This document shows positions 42,689 through 53,604 of a stretch of DNA of 64,000 nucleotides, one piece after another. A program made the position numbers and the translations under genes. The notes under the pieces are model-generated. The model saw nothing but the letters and a program-made list of their open reading frames with translations, was not told where the DNA came from and made no database searches. The stretch covers positions 124,001 to 188,000 of the forward strand of contig QPMI01000190.1 in the NCBI GenBank assembly GCA_004431415.1, in the 5' to 3' direction. The DNA is from Cyanophora paradoxa (lineage: Eukaryota; Glaucocystophyceae; Cyanophorales; Cyanophoraceae). Every line of letters starts with the position of its first letter. The stretch's first letter is position 1.

Positions 42689-44339
42689 CTAGTCGTGGAA
42701 AGGCGGGCCGGCGCCCGTGGCTGGTGCTGCAAGCTCGGCCCCCCGCACCTCGAGCTCGCCGGGGGCGGGGTGGCGAGCGGGGTCGGCCCAGCTCTCGCCG
42801 CTGCTCTCCAGCTCGCTCGACGCCGACGCCGACGCGGCGTCCAGGAGGCGCCTGTACGTCCCGCCTGAGCGCGCGTCCACGCCGCCTGCACCTCCGCCAG
42901 AGGCGTGCGCGCGCGGCGCCTCCGCCTGCGCAGACCTCGCCGAGCGCTGCGCTTGCGTCTGCAGCTGGCCATGGGCCCCCCCGCCGGGGCCAGCCGAGGC
43001 AGGGCTCCTCCCGCTGGCCCCGCCGTGTGCGGCTGCTGCTGCTGCTGGTGGTGGCGGCGCCATCGAAGCGTCCGGAGCCGCCCGGGCCCGCGAGCGCGGC
43101 CCCGGGGCGGCCTCTCGACCCAGGAGCGCCTTGGAGCCGGCGCCGGCGCCGGCGTCGTGATCGGATCCGATCGCCAGGTCGTGCAGTGGGAGCGGTGTCG
43201 CGGCGCCGGCTCCAGCGCCCGAGTGCTCCAGCTTGCGCGCTCCGGATCCGGAATCGCGATCGCGGCCACGGCTGGGTGCGGATGCGACGGGGTCGAGGCT
43301 CGCGCGCTCCCTGGCGCTGGCGGCGAGGCCGGTGCCGGCGGCGTCGGGCGCGTCGCCCTCGGGGCTCTCGTCGGAGGGGGTGAGGGAGGGCCGCCGCGGG
43401 CCCCGCTCCCGCTCCCGCTCCCTCGACCCGCCCCGCGCCAGCTCGCTCAGGCTGGGGAGGGAGCCCAAGGAATCAGCGCTCGCCTTCCGGCCGGCCCCGC
43501 TCCGGCGCCCCGGTCGCCGTCGACGTCGACGTCGGCCGGCGCCGCCGACGCCGACGCCGCGGGGAGGCGGCAGACACAGCGAGCTCGAGCCCCGGCGCCT
43601 CGAGCCCCGGCCCCCGCCTGCGCCTGCGCGTGCGCGCGGAGGTCGGCGTGAGCGAAGGAGTTACGGCTCCGGGACGTCCATGCGCCCGCGTACCCCGCAG
43701 CGGCATGTCGAGGGGCCGCCAGCGCCGGCTGCCGGCGCCGGCGCTGGCGGCCGCGTGCCGGGGTCCGAGGCCGCGTAGGCGAAGCTCAGGGGCGAGGGGT
43801 ACACAGGCGTCGGCGGCGGGCTCTCGTCGAACATCGCCGATATCATGTTCACCTGCGGGGTACGGAACAAATGCCGGCTCGGATGGGGCCCGGGCCTGGC
43901 GCAAGCAGCAGGGCGGGGCGCGCTCGCCTTGGCTGTGCCGGAGGGGGGCGTGGGCCCGTGGGGCCGGGCGCGGCGGGCGGCGCAGGAGAAGAGGGCGTAG
44001 ACGGCGGCGACGCCGGCGACGGGGGCGAGCAGGGAGGCGAGGAGGAGGCAGAGGAGCAGCGAGCGCACCCCGCGGTCCGAGAGCCGCCGCCGCAGCGCCC
44101 GCCACGCGCACATCGACAGCCTTGGGGCCCCATCGCGATCGCCGCCCATCAAAATCAGACGAATGTGATCATGAAATGGCGGGAGGTGATTCGAGGCGGC
44201 GCGCGCGGGCGCACCCGACGCTGAGCATGAAGCTGCAGGACCAGAGGATGAGCCAGAAGACGAGCTGGTCGAAGCTCCTGGGGGGATCCAGCACCGACGC
44301 CGACTTGTACGGCGCCGGTGCCGGAGCGGGCGAGTTCAT
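42689..44339 (-). CDS. Membrane protein with disordered Ser/Arg/Ala-rich tail, unknown function
   Basis: The start MNSPAPAPAPYKSASVLDPP is followed by a transmembrane helix, FDQLVFWLILWSCSFMLS. After an intron comes a second helix region, RSLLLCLLLASLLAPVAGVA then AVYALFSCAARRARP. Exon 3 reads VNMISAMFDESPPPTPVYPS. The final exon carries a low-complexity tail (SLPSLSELARGGSRERERER) and ends GPPFHD with TAG at 42689-42691. I recognise no family. Two or more TM helices with a long cytosolic disordered tail fit a small membrane scaffold. Frame joins in the tail are uncertain because the region is GC-saturated. Confidence 0.5.
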
Positions 44340-45800
44340 CGGTCAGAAGATCAGAAGCTGGCAGCCGACGCGCTGCCCGCTGGTCGCCTCCGTAACAACA
44401 TGCCAACAACATGCCAACGCAGCGGCATTGCTGTTCGTACGGCCCCGGGCTATGGGCAGAGCTGATCGTCGCCAATTACAATCCACAGAGAGCTGATTAT
44501 GACGCTCGGTTAACGTCTGGTTTTAAAAGGAATCGAGCCGGAACGCACGGGTTTCTTCTGGTTATTAATATTAATGCCGCTGCCAGGGGAGCCAGGCGGT
44601 GCGGCCCAGGGGCCGCGATTTCGAATCGAGGCCTGCAGCTGATACAGGCTCAAGGCAAAGAGTGGTGCGCGCGGTGCCAGCGCCAGCACGCCTAGACGCG
44701 AATTCGAAAGGCCGTGCGCATGCGCGCGCGCGTCTCGCCGCAACTGGACAGAATAGCTTGAACTGCTCGCCGCTGCTGAAGCTGCAGGCCTACGCTGCGG
44801 TCGCGATGATCAGATCTAGAGCCGGGCGCCGAAGCTTAAGCCGTGGCCGCTTCGCTCACGTCCGCAGTCTGGCCACCAGCCTGCAGCTGCAGCTGGCAGA
44901 TCAACGGCGGCCGCTGTTCTCGGATGCGTACATATGCGTGCTCCTCTCCAAATGTGCACGTCGACTGGACCGGACACGTTATACTAACTGATCGTGATCC
45001 ATGGTCGGTTAGTTCTTCTGCCATGATATGAGCAGGGCGCGCGCGCGGCCCATGGCCAGGGCCGGGCGGGCGCACCGTGGCACTCGTACGAACCCGACGG
45101 GACCGGTCATAAGCAATCTTGCAAAACCGGGCCGGGGGAAAGCCTTGAAGCTTCGGCTGGACTTCGGGCCAGGCCATGCGCTGGACACCTCGCATGCAGT
45201 TATGGGCCTAGGCCTACTACTAGTACCGGTACCGGTTGGCTAGGCTGCATCTGATCATTATCGCCATGCGCTGCGATGATGCGCGGTGGTGTTGCTTGGC
45301 GCAGCGGCTGCAGGGTGGCCCGGCAGCCGCTGTTCGGAGCAGGGGGGTACAGTTACGCGTTCAATTTCGTGATTCACGGTGCATGTGTACATGTGTACTT
45401 GAGGTGTGTTCGGAGTCTTCGGACTGTGGGGAGGGGCTCAAACACACGAAAAGATTGATTTCATAGATGCTGAGCATTGGGGGTACTACCGAGTCGTAGT
45501 ACCGACGTCTACCGTACAGGTACTGCCGGCTAGCTGGCTTCAAGCTCCAAAAGACTCGAGCTCCGACACAGTTGCTGCTTCCGAAGTTCCTTGCACTGCA
45601 GCTGAGAAGTCTGCAAACATGGAGCATGTCCACGCACACCTTCCACCGCACGAGGAAGCCGACTGGAAGACGCAGGGTGCAGGAACCCCCTTGCCTCGCT
45701 CCCGCGAATCTCTCTTCCTCGCGCGCGCGCGCGCTACATGTGCAAGACCTCGTGCACACTAGCGGTCGCTGACTAGCGCGCTCGCGTGCGCGCCGCGCGC
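44340..45800. other. Intergenic, no supported gene
   Basis: No coding pattern was found on either strand. There are runs of palindromic words (GGCCTAGGCCTACTACTAGTA and TACCGGTACCGGT around 45205-45235) and TATTAATATTAATG near 44565. Confidence 0.45.
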
Positions 45801-45937
45801 GCAGAGGCGCCGGTGATCCGCATGAAGGGCGACGAGCTCCAGGCGCCGAAGGAGGAGCGCAGGGAGAACGAGTCAACGCTCGGCGCCGCTTCCGTCGGCG
45901 CCGCCCGCGGCGTTCCTGTGGAGCGGGGGGGTCTCGC
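45801..45937 (+). pseudogene. Duplicate of the first exon of the downstream gene
   Basis: The segment from GAGGCGCCGGTGATCCGCATG through the codons for MKGDELQAP, EERRENE, TLGAASVGAARG is repeated about 331 bp downstream (46132-46268) with only a few changes: K to Q, S to A, V to A. The duplicate reading frame runs on to a stop soon after (CARGPFAFLR). It may be an alternative first exon with its own promoter, or a dead copy. Confidence 0.7.
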
Positions 45938-46150
45938 GGTCGCTGGAGGGCCGGAGGTCTGCCGGAAATATTGTGCAAGGGGGCCTTTTGCTTTCCTCCG
46001 CTGACATTCGATTCGCGGGCAGGCGTCGAAGGAAGAGCGCGCGCCGGCGCCGAACACCGCAGTCAATGCGCGGGGCGCGCGAGCGTGCATTCTTGTACAC
46101 GTTCGGCTCCGGCGCTCACGCGCACTCGCGCCGCAGAGGCGCCGGTGATC

Positions 46151-47848
46151 CGCATGAAGGGCGACGAGCTCCAGGCGCCGCAGGAGGAGCGCAGGGAGAA
46201 CGAGGCAACGCTCGGCGCCGCTTCCGTCGGCGCCGCCCGCGGCGCACCCGCCCAGCGCGAAAGCCTTTCGGCAGGCCCAGAGCAACCGGTATGCCCGCGT
46301 CGCCTGTCCAGCTGCAGCCGTCCCTCCGTGCAATCTTCACTGTGCGCAGGCCCCGCGGGGCGAGCAGCAGAGCGGCGCCCGGACCGAACGAGGTTCGATC
46401 TCCACGCGCATTCACGTTCACTTGCGAGCACCAGTCCGCGCGCAGGGCCCGCCGAGGGGGCCCCTTCGGAGGACGTCGCCAGGGCTCGCGTGGTACTGCC
46501 TGTGCGCGCTGCGCCCCGCGCACGCGGGGGCCGGGGTCCGATGGCAGGGGCGGCGGGACAGGGCATGGAGTGGCGCAGCGAGCTGGAGCGCCGCGAGGCC
46601 GAGATCCAGCGCGAGCTCTCCGCCTTCTCGGGCCGCGGGCGGCGCGCCCCGGGCGAGGCGGCGGGGCGCCGGGGCGAGGGGGAGGAGGCGGCGTGGTCGG
46701 CGGCGCGCGTGGCGGAGCTGGACGCGCGGGCGGAGGAGACGTCGCGGGCGCTGCGGGCGCTGCGCGCGCGCACCTCGCCGGCACCCGTCGACCTGTGCGA
46801 GGCCGAGGAGGCCGGCCTGCTCGCGCCGGCCCCGGAGGCCGCCCAGGCCCCCTACGCGCCCTCCGCCGAGCAGATCGCCGCCGACGCCGCCGCCGCCGCC
46901 GCCGAGGCTGGCGCGGCGGCTGCGGCGGAGGAGGCGGCGCCGCTCGACGCGGCCGGCATCCCCGTCGACATACGCGTCGACGTGAAGGCCCGTCCGACCG
47001 CGAGGCCCCGCCCCGGCCTCCCTCGCCTCCGCCGCCTAACGCTCTGCGTGCAGGCCGTCGCAACTGTCGGGGGCGGCGCGCGGCAGGCGGCGGGGGGCGC
47101 CCCAGAGCCCCCCGCGCCGGCGCCGGAGGCGCAGCAGGCCAAGGGGCAGGGCGGGGGGATCATCGGGGGCTTCCTCGCCCGCGCCAGCGAGGTGGCGGTC
47201 TTCCCGGGTTGCTTTGGGGGCGGCAGCTCGGGCGGGGCGGTGAGGCGGCGCAGGTGGCGACGAGCGTGGCGGGGGCCGTCGAGCGCGGCAAGGAGGCTCT
47301 TGCGCACGCCCTCGCCCCTGGCCTCCAGGCGCGCCCCGCCCCACGCCCCCTTGCATCGCCCCGCGCCCCCCTGCATCGAGCTGCCCCCGCCCCAGCGCCC
47401 CGCGCGCTGATCATGAAGGATAAACCACCGCCGCTTCTCCGCTTCCGGCTGATTTTTCTTTACGGCTCGCAGCCGCCTTCGGCGTTCGGGAAGGCGGGGG
47501 CGGCGTGGGGCCCCGAGGACGCCGTCGAGGCCCTCCGCTGGAACGCCGAGGCGCGCCCCGCCGCCGCCCGTCCCCCGCCCCCTTCATCTCCCCGCCCCGC
47601 CTGCGATCGCGGACGCGCTGCGCTGCAGGTGCCCGAGGAGGCGCGCATCGCCATCCCCCCCGGGGTGGACCTGCAGGCCCGCCCCTCCCCTCCAGCTCGT
47701 CTCCGACTGCGCCCTGATCATGAGCTGCCGGCAGCGCCTGCTGCGGGGGGTCGACGCCGCCCGGCTCCCGCGGCCGTGGGGCGCCTGGGAGGCGCAGCGG
47801 GAGGGCGGCCCCGGGCTGAGCGAGGAGCTCGAGGCGAGCCTTGCGCAG
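46151..47848 (+). CDS. Unknown protein with coiled-coil N-terminus (multi-exon, 3' end unresolved)
   Basis: I do not recognise the family. The first exon starts MKGDELQAPQEERRENEATL. After introns comes MEWRSELERREAEIQRELSA (from 46565) and a coiled-coil-like stretch, ARVAELDARAEETSRALRAL, with Ala-rich low complexity (DAAGIPVDIRVDVKA). Later exons read GGIIGGFLARASEVAVFPGC; QVATSVAGAVERGKEALAHA; FLYGSQPPSAFGKAGAAWGP; EDAVEALRWNAEARP; VPEEARIAIPPGVDLQ; and CALIMSCRQRLLRGVDAARL, up to SLAQ at 47848, where a GTCCGTCC donor may follow. The terminal exon is not clear. The first exon is duplicated just upstream. Confidence 0.45.
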
Positions 47849-47966
47849 GTCCGTCCCTGCCCCCCTCGCTTGCGTGCATGCATCTCGAGGGGACGCCGTT
47901 CCGTTGCTTCTTCCCAGCAATGGAGAGAAACGTGCCACGGTGCTCTAGATCTCGTATATATAGCTA

Positions 47967-48539
47967 GGCCCCCCTGCGCTACCTGGCAGGCTTGCTATCC
48001 AACCGTTGAACGGTGGCTTGCTCGATCGCGATCGAGCTCACCAACGTCGGCGACGCTCGATTCGCCTGGCGATCTCACAAAACTTTTGGAAAAGCCGCGT
48101 TAATTTTTTCCCACATGTACACTGCCTCGAGCTCCGAGGCTCATGATCATGTTACGGGTATAAATTTCTCTCCTCGAGGACCCCTAGGCCTGGACCTCTT
48201 AATATATATATGCTCTCATTGCCTCCACCATGGCCATTTGGTGGCCTTCAGATCAATTCCACCTCTCACCCCGGGAGCTCGCAGGTGGAGCCCGTCGCCG
48301 CGACCGAGGCCGCCCTCCAAGGGCCCCTCTCCTAAGAGCGCGGCCCGTCCTCGCCGCCGGGGCGCCCATGATCATGATCAGCGGCTCGCGCCGCTGCGCC
48401 CATGCAGCGGCCCAGCTTTCGGCGCTCGAAAATTAGATCTAAATTAAATCTGCTAGGCTACACTTGTTCCAATCTCGTCCAAATCCGATTGGCATGCATG
48501 GATGTCGAGATGCATGATCGCGACCTTCATCTTCGTGGT
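47967..48539. other. Intergenic, palindrome-rich
   Basis: It contains GATCGCGATCGAGCTC, ATGATCATG, CCTAGGCCTGG, TTAATATATATATGC and GCCCATGATCATGATCAGC. Any terminal exon of the upstream gene would lie here, but none is convincing. Confidence 0.4.
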
Positions 48540-48690
48540 GTTATGGACGCGTTGCGACCCGGACCCAGCCGGAGTCGAACCAACGACTAAGGGGTGTCAA
48601 GGCGGCAGTTCTACCAATAGGCCATCTCGCGAGAGGCTAGTGATTCCCCGAATCATCCCGGGTCCTCACACTGCACGCAACATCCCCCCC
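48540..48690 (-). repeat. tRNA-like repeat unit, copy 1
   Basis: Read on the minus strand, this matches the two plus-strand copies downstream. It contains a pol III A-box-like word (TGGCCTATTGG) and a perfect B-box (GGTTCGACTCC). The terminal GGACCCG and TGGGTCC words could pair as an acceptor stem. A normal anticodon stem does not form, so I call it a tRNA-derived (SINE-like) repeat and not a tRNA gene. Confidence 0.65.
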
Positions 48691-48806
48691 GCCACGGTGA
48701 TCTCGACCCCGAGATCCTTCCGTGCGGTTCCATTGCTGCATTTCACCTCACAACTCGCGATCTCAACCTCGGTCACATGCCGCACGTGACACCCACTTCA
48801 CACGTT

Positions 48807-48955
48807 GGTTGCGTGCAGTGTGAGGACCCGGGATGATTCGGGGAATCACTAGCCTCTCGCGAGATGGCCTATTGGTAGAACTGCCGCCTTGACACCCCTT
48901 AGTCGTTGGTTCGACTCCGGCTGGGTCCGGGTCGCAACGCGTCCATAACATGGGG
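48807..48955 (+). repeat. tRNA-like repeat unit, copy 2
   Basis: The unit begins GTTGCGTGCAGTGTGAGGAC and ends AACGCGTCCATAACATGGGG. It contains the A-box-like TGGCCTATTGG and the B-box GGTTCGACTCC about 45 nt apart, a spacing that fits an internal pol III promoter. It appears essentially identical to copy 3. Confidence 0.7.
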
Positions 48956-48986
48956 GCTGCTGCGTGACACCGTGGCGGGGGGGATG

Positions 48987-49139
48987 TTGCGTGCAGTGTG
49001 AGGACCCGGGATGATTCGGGGAATCACTAGCCTCTCGCGAGATGGCCTATTGGTAGAACTGCCGCCTTGACACCCCTTAGTCGTTGGTTCGACTCCGGCT
49101 GGGTCCGGGTCGCAACGCGTCCATAACATGGGGGCTGCT
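48987..49139 (+). repeat. tRNA-like repeat unit, copy 3
   Basis: This is the same unit as copy 2, starting at GTTGCGTGCAGTGTGAGGAC and ending CATAACATGGGGGCTGC. It is followed directly by two further B-box-like words (CTGGTTCGACTCCC at about 49148 and GCTTCGAATCCC at about 49178), as if fragments of other tRNA-like units were appended. Confidence 0.7.
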
Positions 49140-49440
49140 AACGGACCTGGTTCGACTCCCGACGAGGGATAGACCGGGCTTCGAATCCCACGCGGGGCGC
49201 TAGGAAGCGCTGGCTGAGGGCCGCTGCATCGCGGTACCCCGATAAGCCCGGCACCTGCATCGGTGGCCGCCGAAGAGCCTAGAAACTGCGCGCACGGAAA
49301 AAAAGCGGCAGTTGCGGCTGTGTGAAGTGGGTGTCACGTGCGGCATGTGACCGAGGTTGAGATCGCGAGTTGTGAGGTGAAATGCAGCAATGGAACCGCA
49401 CGGAAGGATCTCGGGGTCGAGATCACCGTGGCGGGGGGGA

Positions 49441-49546
49441 TGTTGCGTGCAGTGTGAGGACCCGGGATGATTCGGGGAATCACTAGCCTCTCGCGAGAGG
49501 CTAGTGATTCCCCGAATCATCCCGGGTCCTCACACTGCACGCAACA
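49441..49546. repeat. 106-bp perfect palindrome
   Basis: The left arm runs from TGTTGCGTGCAGTGTGAGGA to GCCTCTCG (49441-49493). The right arm is its exact reverse complement (49494-49546), with no spacer at the centre CTCTCGCGAGAG. It consists of two head-to-head copies of the leader part of the tRNA-like repeat unit. Confidence 0.93.
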
Positions 49547-50583
49547 GTGGCATGAGTTCGAACTGTGGGGGAGCAACGTTAACCGTGGCAACATTCACGC
49601 GCGCGCGTACGCGCGCGATCGCAAGCCCCGGCGCCGCCAAGCGGCGCCGGGCGCCGGCCGATCGCGAGGCGCCGCGGCGCGGCCCTTCAACACACAAACT
49701 TAGCTTGAAAGCACGCGCACACAAAGTACTGCCGCAGTGCGCGCGCTGCTCTCGACTCTGGACTCTGGAGTCTCGAGTCTACATCCTGAGACTCGCGATC
49801 GGCCGCGGATCATGATCAATAATCGGATGATTCGGATCTGCGGGCATGGCAGCATGCCATCCCAGCTATAGCTAGCAGCAGCATCGATATCCGCGCCGCG
49901 TCGACGTCGACGTCCGCCCCGGCCCGCCGGCGCCGGGCCGCGGCGGCGACCGGTGATCATGCATATGACCCTCGAGCTCGCAGAGTAAGGCCGCGCGCGC
50001 GCGCGGCGCGCGGCGCGCGCGCCGCGTCCGCCACCGTCGCCACGGCCCGCGCGCGGGCCGGGCCGCGGCGCGGCGGCCGCGGCGCTGCGCATGCGGCGGC
50101 CGGCGGGCGCCAGCCGGTGGGATTTCAGATTTGCGCATGCGGAACGCGTTAACGTTCATGCAGACTCGAAGTCCGTCGGACCTGACGTCGACCTATACGC
50201 CGTTGAGGCCACCAATCACGATCGCGAACGGGCGTAACGTAATCAACGCCGTACCCGGGCCGACAAGCAGGAGAGTCAGCTGCGTCAACTTGGCGAGCAG
50301 CTCGAGCTCCCGGCCCGCACTAGTACTGACGTCGCCGAGCGCTGAATGCAGCGGCTATAGCGCGCGCTCTCATGATGCATATGTCAGCGAGCTTGATCTG
50401 CTGCTGGCATACGTAATCCGGTCGTAAACGCCAATTGTGCGAGGACACGAACGCGACGAACGCGTACACGTAGGAAACGTAACGCCGAAGGTCCCGACGA
50501 TCCAGCCTGCGCTGAATCAGTGAGGAGGTGAGGTGAGGTGCGCGCCAACTGCAGCCTCAGAACCAGCGCCAGCAGGCAGGTCG
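49547..50583. other. Intergenic, extreme CpG and palindromic words
   Basis: This stretch includes CGCGCGCGTACGCGCGCG, GGCGCCGCCAAGCGGCGCC, CTCTCGACTCTGGACTCTGG and GCGCGCGGCGCGCGGCGCGC. No frame shows protein-like composition, and no RNA gene was identified. Confidence 0.45.
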
Positions 50584-52774
50584 ATGAGCTCCCTCTCCGG
50601 CGTGAGCATCATCGAGGGGCACTTCGTCCTGCCCCGCGAGCACGAGCATGCGCACCCGGCGGGCCCCGAGCAGCCGCCGGAGGCTGGCCCCGGGTCCCCC
50701 GCCACCGACGCCTCGGCCTCGGGGTCCCCTAAGAAGAGCGCGAGGGAGGTCCTGCATCTCCCTTTCGTGCGCCCCCGCGCGCCTGCCTCCGCATATGCAT
50801 GCCTCGAGCTTGCTGCCGGCCTGCCTGACCTGTCGGCGTCGGCAGGCGGGATTCATTCCCCTGATGAAGAAGAACGCCGCGGGGTCCGTCGCGCCGCCCT
50901 CCACCGTCCTCGTCTTCGTTCAGTGCGCCCGCCCGCGCGGCGCCCCCCCCTTTCCCCCTCCGCTACCGGTTACTGACACCCGACGCTGCCCGCCGGCCGG
51001 CCCAGCGGCCCCTTCGCGAATCGAATGGACTGCCGACACATCGCCCGCGCCCTCGCCGGGGATGGAATCCCGGTGCCCATGCGCGCCGCGCCGCTCCCCC
51101 CGAGGGAGCTGGCTGACGGGAGGCAGGTCTACTCGTTCGACCAGCGCTCGTGGGGGCGCGACTGGGAGGGGCCCAAGGGCCACGTCGAGGACGCCCGCGA
51201 CCTCGTCGAGGGTACCCTCCCCCCGGCTACTTCCCCCCGCCCCGCCTCAGCGGCCTCAGACGTGGCGGCGTTCGGGCGGTTCGTGATGGGGCGGCACGAG
51301 CGGGAGACGGGGCGGCCGCGGCTGGTGCTGGTCGGGCACTCCACGGGGGCGATCGTCGCCGCCGCCGCCGCCCTCGCCCACCCCACCCTCTTCGCCGCCC
51401 TCGCGTGCGCCCGCTCCCCGCCCCCCCGCTCCCCGCCCCCGAGGAGCTCCACTCTAGAGAGAGAAGTCGCAGCAGATGCAGCCGCGCCCCCCCGCCCCCC
51501 CCCCCCCCACCCCCCCGCCCCCCCCCCCCCCCCCCCCGCGCCCCCCCTGCGCCCCCGCCGCCGGCCTCGCCCGACGGGGCCGGCAGGCTCCTGTGCCCCT
51601 GCTTCGCGCCCTACGACTCCACCTCCGCCTTCCGCAAGTTCTTCTCCCCGTCCGTGTACCCCCGCCCACTCGCGCCCCCGCCCCGGTTCGACTCGGAGCG
51701 CTTTTCGCTCCGCAGCATGCTCGACAAAGTGATGCCGGTGCGGGCGGGGGCGGGCGGGGCGCCTTCTTGCAGCTCGCTGCGGCTGGGGTCTCACGGGCCG
51801 GGCGGGGCCGGGGCGGGGCGCAGACGTCGGGGCTCGGGGAGGCGGCCCCCGAGGTGGCCCTCCTCACCGCCGACCCCGCCGAGCAGGCTTTGTCCGCCCC
51901 GCCCCGCCCCGCCCCGCCCCGCCCCCCGACTCCAGTCGCCGGCATGAGTCATAAACAAAGCGGCTGTGCTGGCGCTGGCCACACAGCAAGCTGCTCTTAA
52001 AAGCTGCGGCTCTTGGAAGCCGAGCCGGCGCTCTCCGCCCCGCCCCGCCCCACTCTCTCTCGGAGTCTCTCTCTGTGACTGGGGCCCTCAGGGTGGAGAA
52101 GGAGCGGGAGGGGGGCGTGCGGGCGACGCGCGCCACCGTCCGCTGGCACCTCCAGATGGAGGCCCTCCAGGCGAGGCCCGGGCCCCCGCCCCCCCCCTCC
52201 CACGCCCCCGCACCGCACCCTCGCCCAAGCGATAGCCCGCCCGCCACGCTTCCCTTCCTCCCACGCTCACTCGCGAAAGGCTTGCTCTATCGATCTAGGC
52301 TTCCTCTCAGAGTGCCGCCGCAGCGCATGGGACGGCTTGCCATGGCGTGTGAGGCTGACGGGGGCGTGGCGGGGGCGGGGCAGGAGGGGGTGGCGGGGCG
52401 GGCCGGGGAGCTGCGGGCGCCCCTCTTCGCGGCCCTCGCGGGGGGCGACCGCCTCGTCGACAACGCCGCCGGTGCCCCGCCCCCCCGTCCCCTCCCGCCA
52501 CCTGCCCCCCGACTCGAGCCGCCCTCGCCCCCTCCACGCCTCCACCAGCCCAGCGCTTTGTCGCCGCCGCCGGTGCGCGGCGAGCGCCTCCGCTTCCTCC
52601 TCTTCTTCCTCTCGGTGACGGTGTGCAGGGGCGGGGGAGAAGGCGGCGAAGGTGTACCCGGGGGCGCTGCACGCGCTCCACTGCGAGCGCGAGGCGCTCC
52701 GCGCGGAGCTCGCCGCCGACCTCGCAGCCTTCTGCTCCCGCGCCGCCGCCGTCCCCGCCCCCGCCCCCGCCTAG
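50584..52774 (+). CDS. Alpha/beta hydrolase, monoacylglycerol-lipase-like (multi-exon)
   Basis: It is expected to hydrolyse a lipid ester such as a monoglyceride or lysolipid. The start MSSLSGVSIIEGHFVLPREH begins a short leader. The first core strand reads STVLVFVQ, and splicing leads to GPFANRMDCRHIARALAGDG. Then come VYSFDQRSWGRDWEGPKGHV, FGRFVMGRHERETGRPRLVL, and the nucleophile elbow VGHSTGAIVAAAAAL (GxSxG). A lid-like region includes FRKFFSPSVY. The acid motif is PLFAALAGGDRLVDNAAG and the histidine motif is KVYPGALHALHCEREALRAE, ending AVPAPAPA and TAG at 52772-52774. Ser, Asp and His are all present in MGL order. Introns include CCCCG-pentamer and poly-C tracts (around 51480-51560 and 51896-51930). 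Confidence 0.82.
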
Positions 52775-53604
52775 CACCCCCCCTACACCCCCGCCGCCTT
52801 CAGCTTTTGAGCCGACGCCGCCCCGCCGCCGGCCCCGCCCTCCATTTTCCAGAGACCCCAAACCCTTTCCCTTAGGTCGCGCCTCATAATCTCAGTTCCC
52901 GGGTGCAGTCCTGAGTCGGACGGTCTAGAATTTGGCCCCTTCATCTTCCTCATACGATCATTGAATTGCGAATAGTAGCTGCCAGTTTGGCCCGGCCTGT
53001 GGGCCCGTGGGCACGCACTGCGCATGCGGGCCTGCGGCATGACCGTCGCGGCGTGAATTGGACTCCGAAGGTCCGTAAGGCCCTAAGGCGCCAGCATGTG
53101 CAGTACTAGTGTGGCAGTCGACCTCCACTGAAGCTGGGCCAGCTGGGACACTGTGCCAGTCGAATTCACACTGTTCGTTAGTGGCCGCGGGCTAGCGCTC
53201 ATGATCAGTGACGCTGAGACACATGGAGTTGGAGGCCTGCACTTGGCGGCGAGTCGAGCAGCCTCGAGCTCACGGTATCAAGGTACTACGGTACATGTGT
53301 AAGACCTAGCCCCCCGCGGCCCCCGCTGGAGAGGCCCGAGTCGCTGAGAGGGCCCGAGCTAGCCTCATGATCAAGGGCAAGCCGACAACTCGCGCAGTGC
53401 CTTTGCAACTAAAAGACCAACTCGACCTCGGAGAGATTGGCAAACGTCACACTCGCCGCGGCCGGCCGCGGGCTGCAGCAGCTGCACGCGTGACCTGCGT
53501 GCCACGGTGCGACCATGCGACTACCGCCAGGCCGAGCCGCATCGACTGGCAGAGCAAGCACGGGCTCCCGTGATTGTCAGACAAGCGGCTTCCTCTCCCT
53601 CGCA
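52775..53604. other. Intergenic between convergent genes
   Basis: I see no coding exon between the hydrolase stop and the acetyltransferase stop. It contains AGTACTAGTGTGGCAGTCGAC and CTCATGATCA words, which resemble the words of the 94-bp tandem repeat. Confidence 0.4.

Larger units (their letters stand above)
48625..49498. repeat. Long inverted repeat flanking the tRNA-like copies
   Basis: The arm at about 48625-48797 (from GCGAGAGGCTAGTGATTCC through GATCTCGACCCCGAGATCC to GTGACACCCACTTCACAC) reappears reverse-complemented at about 49321-49498. The enclosed 520 bp carries copies 2 and 3. The arms look nearly identical over about 170 bp. Confidence 0.8.

Noticed and set aside
45361-45978. 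205-codon open frame on the minus strand
   Set aside because: Composition is the reverse-strand shadow of the duplicated first exon plus AT-rich spacer; no family and no splice sites.
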